This document shows, piece by piece, positions 33,191-44,710 of a DNA stretch of 64,000 bases. Every line of letters starts with the position of its first letter. Position 1 is the first letter of the stretch. Under the pieces are notes generated by a model. It was not told where the DNA came from. It saw only the letters and a list, made by a program, of their open reading frames with translations, and did not search any database. Made by a program: the position numbers and the translations under genes. Location: contig URGQ01000003.1 of the NCBI GenBank assembly GCA_900547385.1, positions 1 through 64,000 on the forward strand, given 5' to 3'. This DNA comes from an uncultured Oscillospiraceae bacterium (lineage in GTDB: Bacteria > Bacillota > Clostridia > Oscillospirales > Ruminococcaceae).

Positions 33191-33763
33191 TTACAGAATG
33201 ACCTCGCCGTAGACTTCACCGGAGCAGCCGGCAGCATTGGCTTCATCGGTATCCAGGTGGCAGGCGGTGCCGGCCGTGGGGGAAACACGGCAGATGACAT
33301 CATCGAACACCAGACTGCGGCTATCGGAATCAATTTTCAGCCGGACGATCTGCTTATCCTTAACGCCGAACTTCTCGCCATCCTCCGGGGTGAAGTGGAT
33401 GTGGCGCTTGGCGACGATAACGCCTTCCTTCAGTTCGATCTCGCCCTTGGGGCCAACCAGACGGCAGCCGGGGGTACCGGCCAGGTCACCGGATTCCCGC
33501 ACGAAGGGGGCGATGCCGATGGAACGGGCGTCGGTCATGGAAAGCTCGACCTGGGTCTGCTTGCGGACGGGGCCGAGAACCGAGATCATTCCCATGGACT
33601 TTTTGGGGCCGATGACCTCGACTTTTTCATTGGTGGCAAACTGGCCGGGCTGGGAAAGCGCTTTTTTGAAGGTCAGCTCGAAGCCCTCGCCGAACAGGGT
33701 CTCCAAATCCTCCTGCGTCAGATGCAGGTGACGGGCGGAAGTTTCTACTAATATTTTTGCCAT
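33191..33763 (-). CDS. pduL: Phosphate propanoyltransferase / phosphotransacylase PduL
   Basis: Transfers acyl groups between acyl-CoA and phosphate (acetyl- or propionyl-phosphate). The 190-residue protein has both PduL metal-binding histidine motifs, SARHLHLTQEDLETLFG at the N-terminus and KRHIHFTPEDGEKFGV near 118, and GPxR..TQVELSMTDARSIGI between them. It lacks the N-terminal extension that targets PduL to microcompartments, and no shell genes are near, so a soluble housekeeping phosphotransacetylase role beside pyruvate formate-lyase is likely. AAGGAGG precedes the ATG at 33763. Confidence 0.93.
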   Translation of the reverse strand: MAKILVETSARHLHLTQEDLETLFGEGFELTFKKALSQPGQFATNEKVEVIGPKKSMGMISVLGPVRKQTQVELSMTDARSIGIAPFVRESGDLAGTPGCRLVGPKGEIELKEGVIVAKRHIHFTPEDGEKFGVKDKQIVRLKIDSDSRSLVFDDVICRVSPTAGTACHLDTDEANAAGCSGEVYGEVIL

Positions 33764-33894
33764 AGGGGGGTGCCTCCTTATTGTCGCATACTTTTTTGTC
33801 CATAATATTATAACACCCATGTTCTATTTTGCAAAGAGTCTAATTATCTGATATAATAGGTTTATCGAAAAATTTACAAAAGGAGGCGACACCC

Positions 33895-34461
33895 ATGATG
33901 GACTGGGAAAGCCTGAGAGATACCGCGCTGCACTGCACCGCCTGCAAGCTGTGCCAAGGCCGGCACCATGTGGTCTTTGGGGTGGGCAACCCCAAGGCAG
34001 AGATCATGTTCATCGGGGAGGGGCCGGGCCAGCACGAGGACGAGCAGGGAGAGCCCTTTGTGGGGCGCAGCGGCCAGCTGATGGATAAAATGCTGCACTA
34101 CATCGACCTGGACCGCAGCCGCAATATCTACATAGCCAATATAGTAAAGTGCCGCCCGCCGCAGAACCGCGACCCGGAGCAGGAGGAGATCGCCGCCTGC
34201 ATGGGCTACCTGCGCAACCAGGTGGCGCTCATCCGGCCCAAGATCATTGTGTGCGTGGGGCGTATTGCCGCCATGACGCTGATCCAGCCGGATTACAAGG
34301 TAACACGCCAGCATGGCGAGTGGATCCAAAAAAACGGGGTGTGGATGATGGGGACATTCCACCCGGCGGCACTGCTGCGCAACCCCTACAATACCAAAAA
34401 CGGCTTCGCGGATTTTCTCTCGCTGCGGGAGAAAATACAGGAGCTGGGGATAAAGATATGA
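33895..34461 (+). CDS. Uracil-DNA glycosylase, family 4 (iron-sulfur)
   Basis: Removes uracil from DNA. The 188-residue protein carries the 4Fe-4S ligands C14 and C17 and later cysteines (KCRPP, AAC), the catalytic [21 protein letters not shown] region (GEGPG then EDEQG) and the [10 protein letters not shown] motif near 158. AAAGGAGG precedes two adjacent ATG codons; the first is given. Family 4 enzymes are typical of Clostridia. Next downstream is cruciform copy B. Confidence 0.95.
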   Translation: MMDWESLRDTALHCTACKLCQGRHHVVFGVGNPKAEIMFIGEGPGQHEDEQGEPFVGRSGQLMDKMLHYIDLDRSRNIYIANIVKCRPPQNRDPEQEEIAACMGYLRNQVALIRPKIIVCVGRIAAMTLIQPDYKVTRQHGEWIQKNGVWMMGTFHPAALLRNPYNTKNGFADFLSLREKIQELGIKI

Positions 34462-34533
34462 TTTTTGTACCGGGAGGGCCTGCGGGCCCTCTTTTTTTGT
34501 GGCTTTCGCACGGGTGAGCGAAGGGGGCAGGCA

Positions 34534-34618
34534 GCCCGCAGGGCCGGGCGCCGCAGGCGCCCGTGGGGCGGCGAAGCCGCCCTAAAACCGTCCCGGAGGG
34601 ACGGTTTGCCCTGCGGGC
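34534..34618. repeat. Cruciform element copy B
   Basis: Outer stem GCCCGCAGGGC (34534-34544) pairs with 34608-34618. Inner hairpins: CGGGCGCC-gca-GGCGCCCG (34545-34563), GGGCGGC-gaa-GCCGCCC (34566-34582), AAACCGTCCC-gga-GGGACGGTTT (34585-34607). Located between the glycosylase and the ATPase gene. Confidence 0.9.
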
Positions 34619-34719
34619 CGAACCGGCACCCTGCAGGAGCCTGGGGCAACATCCACCGGGGCGGCATAGAATGGCACCAGCGGGCGCGAACGCCATACCC
34701 CGCCGAAAGGAGCCTTTTC

Positions 34720-35802
34720 ATGGAAAAAACGATCCCCTGCCGCTGGTTTATGGGGTGCAATTCCCAAAACGGGTTTTATTCGCTGTTCGGGCAGTTCACC
34801 CGGCCGGAGGAGGGCTGGCGCTGCATCCTCATCAAAGGCGGGCCGGGCACCGGCAAATCCACCCTGATGAAGCGGGTAATAAAGCTGGCCCTGCAGCGCG
34901 GCCAGCCGGTGGAGGAGATCCACTGTTCCTCCGATGCCGCCAGCCTGGATGGGGTCATTCTGCCGCGGCAAAGGACGGTACTGCTGGATGCCACCCCGCC
35001 CCACGCGCTGGAACCGCAGTTCCCCGGCGCGGTGGAGCAGCCGTTTTCCCTGTGTGGGTGCTGGGATGAGGAGCTTCTATTCACCCGGCAGGAGGAGATC
35101 GTCCGACTGGGGCGGGAGATCAGCGGGCTGCACTGGCAGGCGGTCCGGTATCTTTCCGGGGCGGGGGCGCTGCTGGGGGAGGTGCGCCGGCTGGCGGCGG
35201 AGGCCCTAAACTGGGAAAAAATCGAGCACTATGTGCAGCGGCTGGCCGCCCGGGAGCTGCCTGACCGGGGCAAACCGGGCAGCGAGGCGCTGCGGCTGCT
35301 CTCCGCGGTGACCGACCGGGGCACCATTTTGTTTCATGAAACAATTTCGACGCTGTGCGAGCGGGTCATCTGCCTGGAGGACCCCTGCGGGGCGGCAGCC
35401 GCGGCACTGCTGCCCCGGCTACGGGATGAAGCAGTGGCACGGGGGTACCATGTCATCAGCTGCCCCTGTCCCCTCTCCCCCGAAAAGCTGGATCATCTGC
35501 TGATCCCGGAAGCGGGGCTGGCCTTTGTGACCAGCAACAGCCTGCACCGGGTACCGCTGGCGGGCCGGGCCATCCACGCTCAGCGTTTTACCGATGATGG
35601 CAGCGCCATAAAATCCCGGCGGGTACGCATCCGCTTTTTGCAAAAGACGGCCGCAACGCTGCTGCGGCAGGCGGAACTGGCCATTGCCGAGGCGCACCGG
35701 CGGCACGACGATCTGGAACAGTACTACATCGAGGCAACGAATTTTGCCGAAGTGGACCGCCTGGCGGAGGGCCTGCTCAAAAAGCTGGCGGCGGAAATGT
35801 AG
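34720..35802 (+). CDS. P-loop ATPase of unknown function (PRK06851-like)
   Basis: A 360-residue soluble protein with one clear Walker A loop, IKGGPGTGKSTLMKRV, near residue 38 and a probable second nucleotide-binding-like half around LFHETISTLCERVICLEDPCGAAAAALLPRL (about 215-245). The overall pattern resembles a conserved Clostridial/Bacillus ATPase group without known function. AAAGGAG precedes the ATG at 34720; upstream frame lies in cruciform copy B. It is a single-gene unit bracketed by cruciform copies B and C. Confidence 0.72.
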   Translation: MEKTIPCRWFMGCNSQNGFYSLFGQFTRPEEGWRCILIKGGPGTGKSTLMKRVIKLALQRGQPVEEIHCSSDAASLDGVILPRQRTVLLDATPPHALEPQFPGAVEQPFSLCGCWDEELLFTRQEEIVRLGREISGLHWQAVRYLSGAGALLGEVRRLAAEALNWEKIEHYVQRLAARELPDRGKPGSEALRLLSAVTDRGTILFHETISTLCERVICLEDPCGAAAAALLPRLRDEAVARGYHVISCPCPLSPEKLDHLLIPEAGLAFVTSNSLHRVPLAGRAIHAQRFTDDGSAIKSRRVRIRFLQKTAATLLRQAELAIAEAHRRHDDLEQYYIEATNFAEVDRLAEGLLKKLAAEM

Positions 35803-35819
35803 CTTGTGCCGGGAGCGGG

Positions 35820-35900
35820 GCGGGCCACAGGCCCGGCGGCGCAGCCGCCGACACGGGCTTTGCCCGTGTGCCCGCCTTCGGCGGGCGGCCTGCGGCCCGC
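35820..35900. repeat. Cruciform element copy C
   Basis: Outer stem GCGGGCCACAGGCC (35820-35833) pairs with GGCCTGCGGCCCGC (35887-35900), one mismatch. Inner hairpins: CGGCGGC-gca-GCCGCCG (35834-35850), ACACGGGC-ttt-GCCCGTGT (35851-35869), GCCCGCC-ttc-GGCGGGC (35870-35886). No unpaired bases separate the stems. Located between convergent genes. Confidence 0.9.
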
Positions 35901-35928
35901 CTCCCCTGCCCCCTGCGCAAACCAAAAA

Positions 35929-35959
35929 AGCAGGAGCCTGCCCTCAACGGCAGACTCCT
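35929..35959 (-). terminator. Terminator of the hrcA-grpE-dnaK-dnaJ operon
   Basis: CAGGAG.CTGCC / GGCAG.CTCCTG hairpin; minus strand continues CTTTTTTGG. Confidence 0.8.
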
Positions 35960-35970
35960 GTTTTATTCCG

Positions 35971-37143
35971 TTACTTATCGCTGAAGCAATCCCTCAGCCG
36001 CTCCGCAAAGCTCTTGCGTTTCTGGTAGTTCTTGTCGCTCAGCGCCGCGTCAAATTCCCGCAGCTTATCCTTCTGGGCCTTGGTCATGCTCTTGGGCACT
36101 TCCACCACCACACGCACATACTGGTCGCCGCGGCCGCGGCCGTTCAGAGCGGGTACACCCTTATCCCGCAGGCGGAATACCGTCCCGCTTTGGGTGCCCT
36201 CCGGCACATGGTAGCTCACTTTGCCATCCACGGTGGGGACTACAATGTCATCACCCATAGCCGCCTGGGCAAAGGTAATGGGGATCTCGCACCAGATATC
36301 ATAGCCGTCACGCTCAAAGAGCGGATCGGGCCGCACGCTGACTGTCACGCGCAGATCACCGGCGGGACCGCCATTGCGGCCGCTATCGCCCTGGCCGCGC
36401 ACCGCTACGGTCTGGCCGTCATCAATGCCGGCAGGGATATTGACGGTCACGGTCTTGCTGACCTTGACACGGCCCTTGCCGCCGCACTTGGGGCAGGGCT
36501 CCTTGATGATGCGTCCCCGGCCGCCGCAGCGGGCGCAGGGCTGCTGCATCTGCATTACGCCGATGGCGGTCTGACGCCGCACGGTCACCTGGCCGGTGCC
36601 GTGGCAATCGGGGCAGGTTTCGGGGCTGGTACCCTTCTTGGCGCCGCTGCCGCCGCATTCACTGCAGTTTTCCAGGCGGGAAACCTTAATATCCCTGGTG
36701 CAGCCCTTTACCGCCTCCATAAAGGAGATGGTAACCTGCGCTTCCCGGTGCTCGCCGCGGATGGGCCCATTGGGGTCCCTTACCCGGCCGCTGCCAAAGC
36801 CGCCAAAGCCGCCTCCGCCGAAGATATCTCCGAACAGGTCGCCCAAATCGCCAAAGCCACCGAAGCCGCCGCCAAAACCGCCTGCTCCACCGGTCGCACC
36901 GCCGCCATAGCTGGGGTCCACTCCGGCAAAGCCGAACTGATCATACCGCTGGCGCTTCTCCTTATCGGAGAGCACCTCGTATGCCTCGTTGACCTCCTTG
37001 AACTTGGTCTCAGCCTCCTTATCGCCGGGGTTCAGGTCGGGGTGGTACTTCTTCGCCAGCTGGCGAAAGGCCTTTTTTATTTCATCCTCGCTGGTGCCCT
37101 TTTGCAGGCCCAGCACCTCATAGTAATCTCTTTTCTCTGCCAT
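35971..37143 (-). CDS. dnaJ: Chaperone DnaJ
   Basis: Hsp40 co-chaperone that stimulates DnaK. The 390-residue protein has the J domain (HPD in [11 protein letters not shown] near 35), a Gly/Phe-rich linker (about 75-125), four CxxCxGxG zinc repeats ([32 protein letters not shown], about 155-225) and the C-terminal substrate domain. Last gene of the heat-shock operon, 113 nt after dnaK; that gap holds two hairpins of possible processing or attenuation value. The ribosome site is weak (GGGTGAGATGA). Confidence 0.97.
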   Translation of the reverse strand: MAEKRDYYEVLGLQKGTSEDEIKKAFRQLAKKYHPDLNPGDKEAETKFKEVNEAYEVLSDKEKRQRYDQFGFAGVDPSYGGGATGGAGGFGGGFGGFGDLGDLFGDIFGGGGFGGFGSGRVRDPNGPIRGEHREAQVTISFMEAVKGCTRDIKVSRLENCSECGGSGAKKGTSPETCPDCHGTGQVTVRRQTAIGVMQMQQPCARCGGRGRIIKEPCPKCGGKGRVKVSKTVTVNIPAGIDDGQTVAVRGQGDSGRNGGPAGDLRVTVSVRPDPLFERDGYDIWCEIPITFAQAAMGDDIVVPTVDGKVSYHVPEGTQSGTVFRLRDKGVPALNGRGRGDQYVRVVVEVPKSMTKAQKDKLREFDAALSDKNYQKRKSFAERLRDCFSDK

Positions 37144-37256
37144 TCATCTCACCCTTTATTACAGGATCATGCAGAGAAAATGGTTTTATCCTCTGCAAGC
37201 AGGACAGCGCAGCGGCAAAACTGCCTCTGCGCGCCCCATTACAATTTGTTTTTCGG

Positions 37257-39089
<1,833 letters not shown>

Positions 39090-39152
39090 CTATTCCTCCT
39101 AAAAACTACTGTGAATTGGTTGATTTATGTGAATTTGAATTGCTAACTTAAT

Positions 39153-39731
39153 TTAATTGGCCTGCTGCACCATGGCGTGCCGCAGGATGCGGTCTCCGCG
39201 GCGGTAGCCACTTTGGAACACCTGCGCCACCACATTTTTGCCGAGGGATTCATCCTCGATGTGCATGACGGCATTGTGCAGGTTGGGGTCGAAAGGCTCT
39301 CCGGCTTTGCCGAAGGTCTCCACGCCCATCTTCTTGAGATATTCCTCGAAGCCCGTCTGGATCATCTTGATGCCGGTGAGATAATTTTCATCGGCACAGG
39401 GGGTGTCCAGCGCCCGCTGGAGGTTATCCAGCAGCGGCAGCAGCTCCTTTAGGGTATTCGCTACTGCATCGGGATAGACATTTTCGCGTTCCTTTTGGGT
39501 GCGGCGGCGGTAGTTATCGTACTCGGCCATCAGGCGCAGGTATCGATCCTCCAGCTCCTTTTTTTCGGCCTCGCACTTTTCCATCGCTTCCGCTTCCCGG
39601 CTCTTTTTCTTTTTGCCCTTTTTCTGCTCCGGGGCGGCTTCCTCGGCAGGCTCGGCGGCTTCAACAGCTTCGGCCGTTTCCTCCGCCATCAGCTCTTCCT
39701 CGGGGGTGGTGTTTTTGTTTTCCTGATCCAC
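39153..39731 (-). CDS. grpE: Nucleotide exchange factor GrpE
   Basis: Releases ADP from DnaK. The 192-residue protein begins with an acidic and lysine-rich disordered region, then the long coiled coil (AEKKELEDRYLRLMAEYDNYRRRT) and the beta domain (GEPFDPNLHNAVMHIED). The start codon is GTG with AAAGGAG 10 nt upstream. It lies between hrcA and dnaK in the heat-shock operon. Confidence 0.96.
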   Translation of the reverse strand: MDQENKNTTPEEELMAEETAEAVEAAEPAEEAAPEQKKGKKKKSREAEAMEKCEAEKKELEDRYLRLMAEYDNYRRRTQKERENVYPDAVANTLKELLPLLDNLQRALDTPCADENYLTGIKMIQTGFEEYLKKMGVETFGKAGEPFDPNLHNAVMHIEDESLGKNVVAQVFQSGYRRGDRILRHAMVQQAN

Positions 39732-39753
39732 AGGGTCTCTCTCCTTTCGCGGT

Positions 39754-40785
39754 TTACAAGCCGTTATTCAGTGTATCGCTCAGCATCCGGCTCAGCATCC
39801 CGGCAAAGTACTCCACATGGGGGATGAGCCGGGCGTAATCCATGCGGACGGGACCAACCAGCCCCAGGGCGCCGATGGAATCCTCACCGATGCGGTAACG
39901 GGCAACGATCATGGAGGAATTCTCCATTTCGGGGCGGGCATTTTCCCGCCCCACGCTGACAAACAGGTCATTTTCCCGGCTGCCAATGATCCGCAGCATT
40001 TCCTCGCGGGAATCCAGCAGGCGGTACAGCCGGTCGGCCACATTTCTCAGCTCTGGGTGTTCCAGCAGATTCCCCGTGCCGCTGCGGTACAGGGCGCCTT
40101 CGCAGGCTTCCCGGCACAGCTCGTAAATAGCGGCCAGAAGCGGCGCAAAGATATCGGTGTGCTCACCCAGGGTAAAGGCCATCGAATTGATGTACTGGGC
40201 GGTGATCTCATTGAGGCTGCGCCCGGCCAGGCGGCCATTGGCGAAGCTCTGGAAGAAATCCACCACATTGGGGGTCAGATTGAAATTGACCCGGCAGACC
40301 TTGTTTTTCACCATGCCATTGCTGCACAGCAGCAGGATGACGACGGTGTGGGCCGTAGCCGGAATGATCTCAATGCGCTTGACAAAGAGGCTCTGGCGGG
40401 AGATGGTGGTGGAAATGGCAAAGCAGCCGGTTTCCTTGGCCAGCATCCGGGTGGCGCCTTCCAGCACGCGGTCGGGGTCGGGGTCGCAGTAATTGAACAG
40501 GGCGTCAATCTCGCCGCGGGCGGCGTCCTCCAGCGGCTGCGGCTTCATCAGGTGATCGAGGTAGTAGCGCAAACCGCGGTGAGTGGGGATGCGTCCGGCG
40601 GAGGTATGGGGCTGCTCGATGTAGCCCTGCTCGCTGAGGTAGGCCAAGTCATTGCGGACGGTAGCGGAGGAGACAGTCTCCTCCAGCATGGCGGCGATCA
40701 TCTTGGAGCCGATGGGCTCGCCGGTGCGGATGTAGCTTTCCACCACGCAGGTGAGGATCCTGCTTTTTCTCGGATCCAGCTCCAT
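39754..40785 (-). CDS. hrcA: Heat-inducible transcription repressor HrcA
   Basis: Represses the operon by binding CIRCE. The 343-residue protein has the winged-helix N-terminus (ILTCVVESYIRTGEPIGSKMIA..VSSATVRNDLAYLSEQGYIEQPHTSAGRIPT) and the GAF-like dimer domain; the C-terminal GPVRMDYARLIPHVEYF is typical. GGAGGGAG precedes the ATG. The CIRCE element lies between the promoter and this start, giving autoregulation. Confidence 0.97.
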   Translation of the reverse strand: MELDPRKSRILTCVVESYIRTGEPIGSKMIAAMLEETVSSATVRNDLAYLSEQGYIEQPHTSAGRIPTHRGLRYYLDHLMKPQPLEDAARGEIDALFNYCDPDPDRVLEGATRMLAKETGCFAISTTISRQSLFVKRIEIIPATAHTVVILLLCSNGMVKNKVCRVNFNLTPNVVDFFQSFANGRLAGRSLNEITAQYINSMAFTLGEHTDIFAPLLAAIYELCREACEGALYRSGTGNLLEHPELRNVADRLYRLLDSREEMLRIIGSRENDLFVSVGRENARPEMENSSMIVARYRIGEDSIGALGLVGPVRMDYARLIPHVEYFAGMLSRMLSDTLNNGL

Positions 40786-40800
40786 ATTGCTCCCTCCTTT

Positions 40801-40863
40801 TTAGCACTCACTCACTTCGAGTGCTAACGATTATTATTGTACTCACTTTTTCGCGGTTGTCAA
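40801..40863 (-). promoter_or_regulatory. Heat-shock operon promoter with CIRCE
   Basis: Perfect CIRCE TTAGCACTC-N9-GAGTGCTAA at 40801-40827. Minus strand promoter TTGACA (40858-40863), 16-nt spacer, TACAAT (40836-40841) directly upstream. Confidence 0.96.
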
Positions 40864-40905
40864 TAGGGTTCACAAATAATTTACAACTATTTTTCGCAGT
40901 CACCG

Positions 40906-40933
40906 TTGCAGAGTGCTAAGCGCATGCTATAAT
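40906..40933 (+). promoter_or_regulatory. Rightward promoter with a CIRCE half-site in the spacer
   Basis: TTGCAG (40906-40911), 16-nt spacer, TATAAT (40928-40933). The spacer begins within GAGTGCTAA (40911-40919), identical to a CIRCE half. Confidence 0.6.
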
Positions 40934-40981
40934 GAGAAAAAGCTGCCCGGCGGGCTTCCCGCGCGGGTTTAGCGTACATGG

Positions 40982-41002
40982 GTGCGCGTACGCGCACGCG
41001 CG
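40982..41002. other. Alternating purine-pyrimidine tract with 16-bp palindrome
   Basis: 21 nt of strict alternation; its first 16 nt (GTGCGCGTACGCGCAC) are a perfect palindrome. It lies in the leader of the next gene, which also holds a GCCGGG/CCCGGaGC hairpin (41031-41069). Confidence 0.6.
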
Positions 41003-41102
41003 AGGGAACCAATAAAGTATAACCGATGAGCCGGGGTGGGCGGAGAAAGGCGGGGCGCAGCCCGGAGCCTGCACTTACTTGCTAAAGGAGAGAATGCAAA
41101 AC

Positions 41103-41561
41103 ATGTTCCAAAACAAATGGTTTTATCTGTTCTGCATATCCATGCTGCCTATTGTGGAGCTGCGGGGCGGCATCCCGGCCGGGGCTGCCATGGGGCTGTC
41201 CTTTTGGCCGGTGTACCTCACCTGCGTACTGGGCAACCTGCTGCCGGTACCGTTCCTTATCTTATTCGCGAAAAAGATACTGGAGTTTCTCTCTACCCTG
41301 CCCCGTATCGGCGGGTTCTTCCAGAAAATCATCCGCCGGGCGGACCAAAAAGCGGCCGAGATCGGTCATTACGAAAAATGGGGGCTGTTCCTCTTTGTGG
41401 CCATTCCGCTGCCGGGCACCGGCGCCTGGACCGGTTCACTGGTGGCAGCGGTGCTGCGGATGCGCATCTGGCAGGCATTTCTAGTCATCACGGCCGGGGT
41501 ACTGGCCAGCGGGTTCATCACCGGCGGGATCGCCTACGGGCTGTTCACCGCGCTGGCATAA
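41103..41561 (+). CDS. COG2426-type small export/multi-drug membrane protein
   Basis: A 152-residue protein with four hydrophobic helices, matching the family annotated as small multi-drug export proteins: LPIVELRGGIPAGAAMG near the N-terminus and VAIPLPGTGAWTGSLVAAVLRM near 100 are the signature re-entrant-like segments. The start is uncertain: AAAGGAG lies 12 nt before the chosen ATG, 3 nt before an ATG three codons earlier, and a TTG is also in frame. Export function is based on the family name only. Confidence 0.77.
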   Translation: MFQNKWFYLFCISMLPIVELRGGIPAGAAMGLSFWPVYLTCVLGNLLPVPFLILFAKKILEFLSTLPRIGGFFQKIIRRADQKAAEIGHYEKWGLFLFVAIPLPGTGAWTGSLVAAVLRMRIWQAFLVITAGVLASGFITGGIAYGLFTALA

Positions 41562-41580
41562 ATAATACAATAATATATAT

Positions 41581-41624
41581 AAACGGAGAAGACCCCCTGC
41601 TTTCGCAGAGGGCCTTTTCCGTTT
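41581..41624. terminator. Terminator between convergent genes
   Basis: Long hairpin AAACGG..CCC.CTGC / GCAG.GGG..CCGTTT with T-rich right flank, after the export protein gene. Confidence 0.7.
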
Positions 41625-41662
41625 AGAGAGAAAATGAAAGAAGAATAAAGAGGAAGGCTGAT

Positions 41663-42397
41663 TTATTCCGCCATGCCTTCACGGATGATCGCTTCCGCCT
41701 GGGCTGCTTCCGCTTTGGAAAGCTGTGGAGTACCAAGCAGGGGATATTCGATCCCCAGGCTATCGTACTTTACCTTACCCATGGAATGGTAAGGCAGCAC
41801 CTCCAGCTTTTCCATATTGGTCAGCGTCTTCAGGTAGCGCCCAAGGGCCAGCAGCTCCTCCCGCTGGAAGGTGATACCCGGCACAACGACATGACGGATC
41901 CATACCGGCTTGCCGATTTTTTTAAGGTATTCCGCGAAGGCAAAGACCCGCGCGTTGCTGTGGCCAGTCAGCTTTTTGTGCTCTTCATCAAACATATGCT
42001 TGATATCGAGGAGCACCAGGTCGGTAACGGCCATCAGCTTTTCGACTTTTTCGGTATGGTCGGGATCGAACAGGATGCCGCAGGTATCCAGCGCCGTGTG
42101 GATCCCGTTCTGCTTGGCTTTGGTAAAAAGCTCGGTGAGAAAATCAATTTGGAGCATCGGTTCGCCGCCGGTGGCGGTGATGCCGCCTGAGGTATAAAAC
42201 TCCCGGTTGCGGGTGATCTTTTCGATGATCTCATCGGCGGTCATCTGGGTGCCGCCCGCCATTTCCCAGGTATCGGGATTGTGGCAGTAGAGGCACCGCA
42301 TGGGACAGCCCTGGAAAAACACAACATAGCGGATTCCGGGGCCATCCACCGTGCCAAAGCTCTCAAGGGAATGGATGCGTCCAGTCAGTTCCGACAT
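41663..42397 (-). CDS. pflA: Pyruvate formate-lyase activating enzyme
   Basis: Radical SAM enzyme that installs the glycyl radical on PflB. The 244-residue protein has the cluster motif CPMRCLYC (C31, C35, C38), the preceding ESFGTVDGPGIRYVVFFQG and TGGEP. Immediately follows pflB. Two starts are possible: ATG at 42397 (used) or a GTG at 42406 that overlaps the pflB stop as GTGA; both have weak ribosome sites, so coupling to pflB translation is likely. Confidence 0.96.
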   Translation of the reverse strand: MSELTGRIHSLESFGTVDGPGIRYVVFFQGCPMRCLYCHNPDTWEMAGGTQMTADEIIEKITRNREFYTSGGITATGGEPMLQIDFLTELFTKAKQNGIHTALDTCGILFDPDHTEKVEKLMAVTDLVLLDIKHMFDEEHKKLTGHSNARVFAFAEYLKKIGKPVWIRHVVVPGITFQREELLALGRYLKTLTNMEKLEVLPYHSMGKVKYDSLGIEYPLLGTPQLSKAEAAQAEAIIREGMAE

Positions 42398-42402
42398 GGC
42401 GA

Positions 42403-44631
42403 TCACATTCTTTCGTGGAAGGTGCGGGAGATGACCTCATCCTGCTGGGCACGGGTCAGCTTGATAAAGTTGACGGCGTAGCCGGAAACACGGATGGTCA
42501 GCTGCGGATACAGCTCGGGATGAGCCTGCGCATCCAGCAGGGTCTCGCGGTTGAGCACATTGACATTGAGGTGGTGCGCATGCTTGCCAAAGTAGCCATC
42601 CATGAGGCCGACGAGGTTGGTCACGCGCTGGTCATCGTTCTTGCCCAGGGCATCGGGAACGATGGAGAAGGTATTGGAGATACCGTCCTGGGAATCCATG
42701 AAGGGGATCTTGGCAACAGAAGCCAGGGAAGCAACAGCACCGTGGCTATCGCGGCCGTGCATGGGGTTGGCACCGGGCGCGAAGGGCTCGCCGCCCTTAC
42801 GGCCATCCGGGGTGGAACCGGTATTCTTACCATAGCTGACATTGGAGGTGATGGTAAGGATAGAGGTGGTATGGATACCGTTACGGTAGGTGGGATACTC
42901 ACGGATGTAGTTGATGAAGCGGTGCAGGATATCCTTGGCGATCTCGTCTACACGGTCATCATCGTTGCCGTACTTGGGATAGTCGCCCTCGACCTCGTAG
43001 TCAACGGCCAGGCCCTGCTCGTTGCGGATGACCTTGACCTTGGCATACTTGATGGCGGAGAGGGAATCGGCCACTACGGAGAAGCCGGCGATGCCGGTAG
43101 CGAACCAGCGGGTAACTTCCTTATCGTGCAGCGCCATTTCCAGGGACTCATAGCAGTACTTATCGTGCATGTAGTGGATGATATTAAGGGCATTGACATA
43201 AACGCCGGCCAGCCACTTCATCATATCCATATACTTCTCCATGACCTCATCATAGTCGAGGTACTCGGAGGTGATGGGACGGTACTTGGGGCCGACCTGA
43301 TGGCCGTTCATCTCATCCACGCCGCCGTTGATGGCGTACAGCAGGCACTTGGCCAGGTTGGCGCGGGCACCGAAGAACTGCATTTCCTTGCCGATACGCA
43401 TGGAGGATACGCAGCAGGCAATGCCGTAGTCATCGCCGTGAACGGGACGCATGACATCATCGTTCTCGTACTGGATGGCAGAGTGCTTAATGGAGATCTC
43501 GGCACAATACTTCTTCCAGTTGGCGGGCAGGTTGTGGCTCCACAGAACGGTGAGGTTGGGCTCGGGGGAAGCACCCAGGTTATCCAGGGTGTGCAGATAG
43601 CGGTAGCTCATCTTGGTGACCATGTGACGGCCATCGGTGCTCATACCGCCCAGGCTTTCGGTGACCCAGGTGGGGTCGCCGGCAAAGATGTTATTGTAAT
43701 CGGGGGTACGGGCAAACTTGACCAGACGCAGCTTCATAACGAAGTGGTCCACAAATTCCTGGATCTGCTCTTCGGTGAAGACGCCGTTGCGCAGGTCGCG
43801 CTCGGCATAGATATCCAGGAAGGTGGAGGTACGGCCAAGGCTCATGGCGGCGCCGTTCTGCTGCTTGACAGCGGCTAGATAGGCAAAATAGACGGCCTGG
43901 ATGGCCTCCTGTACATTGGAAGCGGGCTTGGAAATATCGCAGCCGTAGATGCCGGCCATCGCCTTGAGCTCCTTCAGGGCGCGGATCTGCTCGGAAAGCT
44001 CCTCACGGTCACGGATAACATCGGCCAGCATAACGCTGGGGGTGGTGGCTTTCTGGAACTCCTTGTCCTCGATAAGGCGGTCTACGCCGTACAGGGCCAC
44101 GCGGCGATAGTCGCCGATGATGCGGCCGCGGCCGTAGGCATCGGGCAGGCCGGTGATGACATGGCTGCTGCGGCAGGCGCGCATCTCGGGAGTGTAGGCA
44201 TCAAACACGCCGGCATTGTGGGTCTTGCGGTGGGTGGTGAAGAACTCCTCCACCTCAGGATCCAGGTGATAGCCGTTATCCTCGCAGGCCTGCTTGGCCA
44301 TGCGGATGCCGCCGTAGGGCATGAGGGCGCGCTTAAAGGGCTTATCGGTCTGGAAGCCGACGATGGTCTCCTTCTCCTTATCCAGGTAACCGGGGCCATG
44401 GCTGAGGATGGTGGAAACGACCTTGGTATCCATGTCCAGTACGCCGCCGGCCTCGCGTTCCTTCTTGGAGAGCTCCAGCACTTCGTTCCACAGGGCGGTG
44501 GTATCGGCGGTAGGACCCTTCAGGAAGCTGTCATCACCATCGTAGGGGGTGTAGTTGTTCATGATAAAGTCACGAACATCGATCTCGGTTTCCCAACGGC
44601 CGCCTTTGAATTCTTTCCATTCGTTACGCAT
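42403..44631 (-). CDS. pflB: Formate C-acetyltransferase (pyruvate formate-lyase)
   Basis: Oxygen-sensitive glycyl radical enzyme splitting pyruvate plus CoA into acetyl-CoA and formate. The 742-residue protein has the active-site pair C406-C407 ([13 protein letters not shown]) and the radical glycine G717 (VSGYAVNF) near the C-terminus. Length is standard. GGGAGG 9 nt before the ATG at 44631 sets the start. It is co-transcribed with pflA and marks a strictly anaerobic fermentative metabolism. Confidence 0.98.
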   Translation of the reverse strand: MRNEWKEFKGGRWETEIDVRDFIMNNYTPYDGDDSFLKGPTADTTALWNEVLELSKKEREAGGVLDMDTKVVSTILSHGPGYLDKEKETIVGFQTDKPFKRALMPYGGIRMAKQACEDNGYHLDPEVEEFFTTHRKTHNAGVFDAYTPEMRACRSSHVITGLPDAYGRGRIIGDYRRVALYGVDRLIEDKEFQKATTPSVMLADVIRDREELSEQIRALKELKAMAGIYGCDISKPASNVQEAIQAVYFAYLAAVKQQNGAAMSLGRTSTFLDIYAERDLRNGVFTEEQIQEFVDHFVMKLRLVKFARTPDYNNIFAGDPTWVTESLGGMSTDGRHMVTKMSYRYLHTLDNLGASPEPNLTVLWSHNLPANWKKYCAEISIKHSAIQYENDDVMRPVHGDDYGIACCVSSMRIGKEMQFFGARANLAKCLLYAINGGVDEMNGHQVGPKYRPITSEYLDYDEVMEKYMDMMKWLAGVYVNALNIIHYMHDKYCYESLEMALHDKEVTRWFATGIAGFSVVADSLSAIKYAKVKVIRNEQGLAVDYEVEGDYPKYGNDDDRVDEIAKDILHRFINYIREYPTYRNGIHTTSILTITSNVSYGKNTGSTPDGRKGGEPFAPGANPMHGRDSHGAVASLASVAKIPFMDSQDGISNTFSIVPDALGKNDDQRVTNLVGLMDGYFGKHAHHLNVNVLNRETLLDAQAHPELYPQLTIRVSGYAVNFIKLTRAQQDEVISRTFHERM

Positions 44632-44710
44632 AATTTCGTTACCTCCCAGTTCATTTTCTCTTATTGGTTCGGGCTTTTGCTGTGCTTTATGCCGTCTTGG
44701 ACACATTTTT

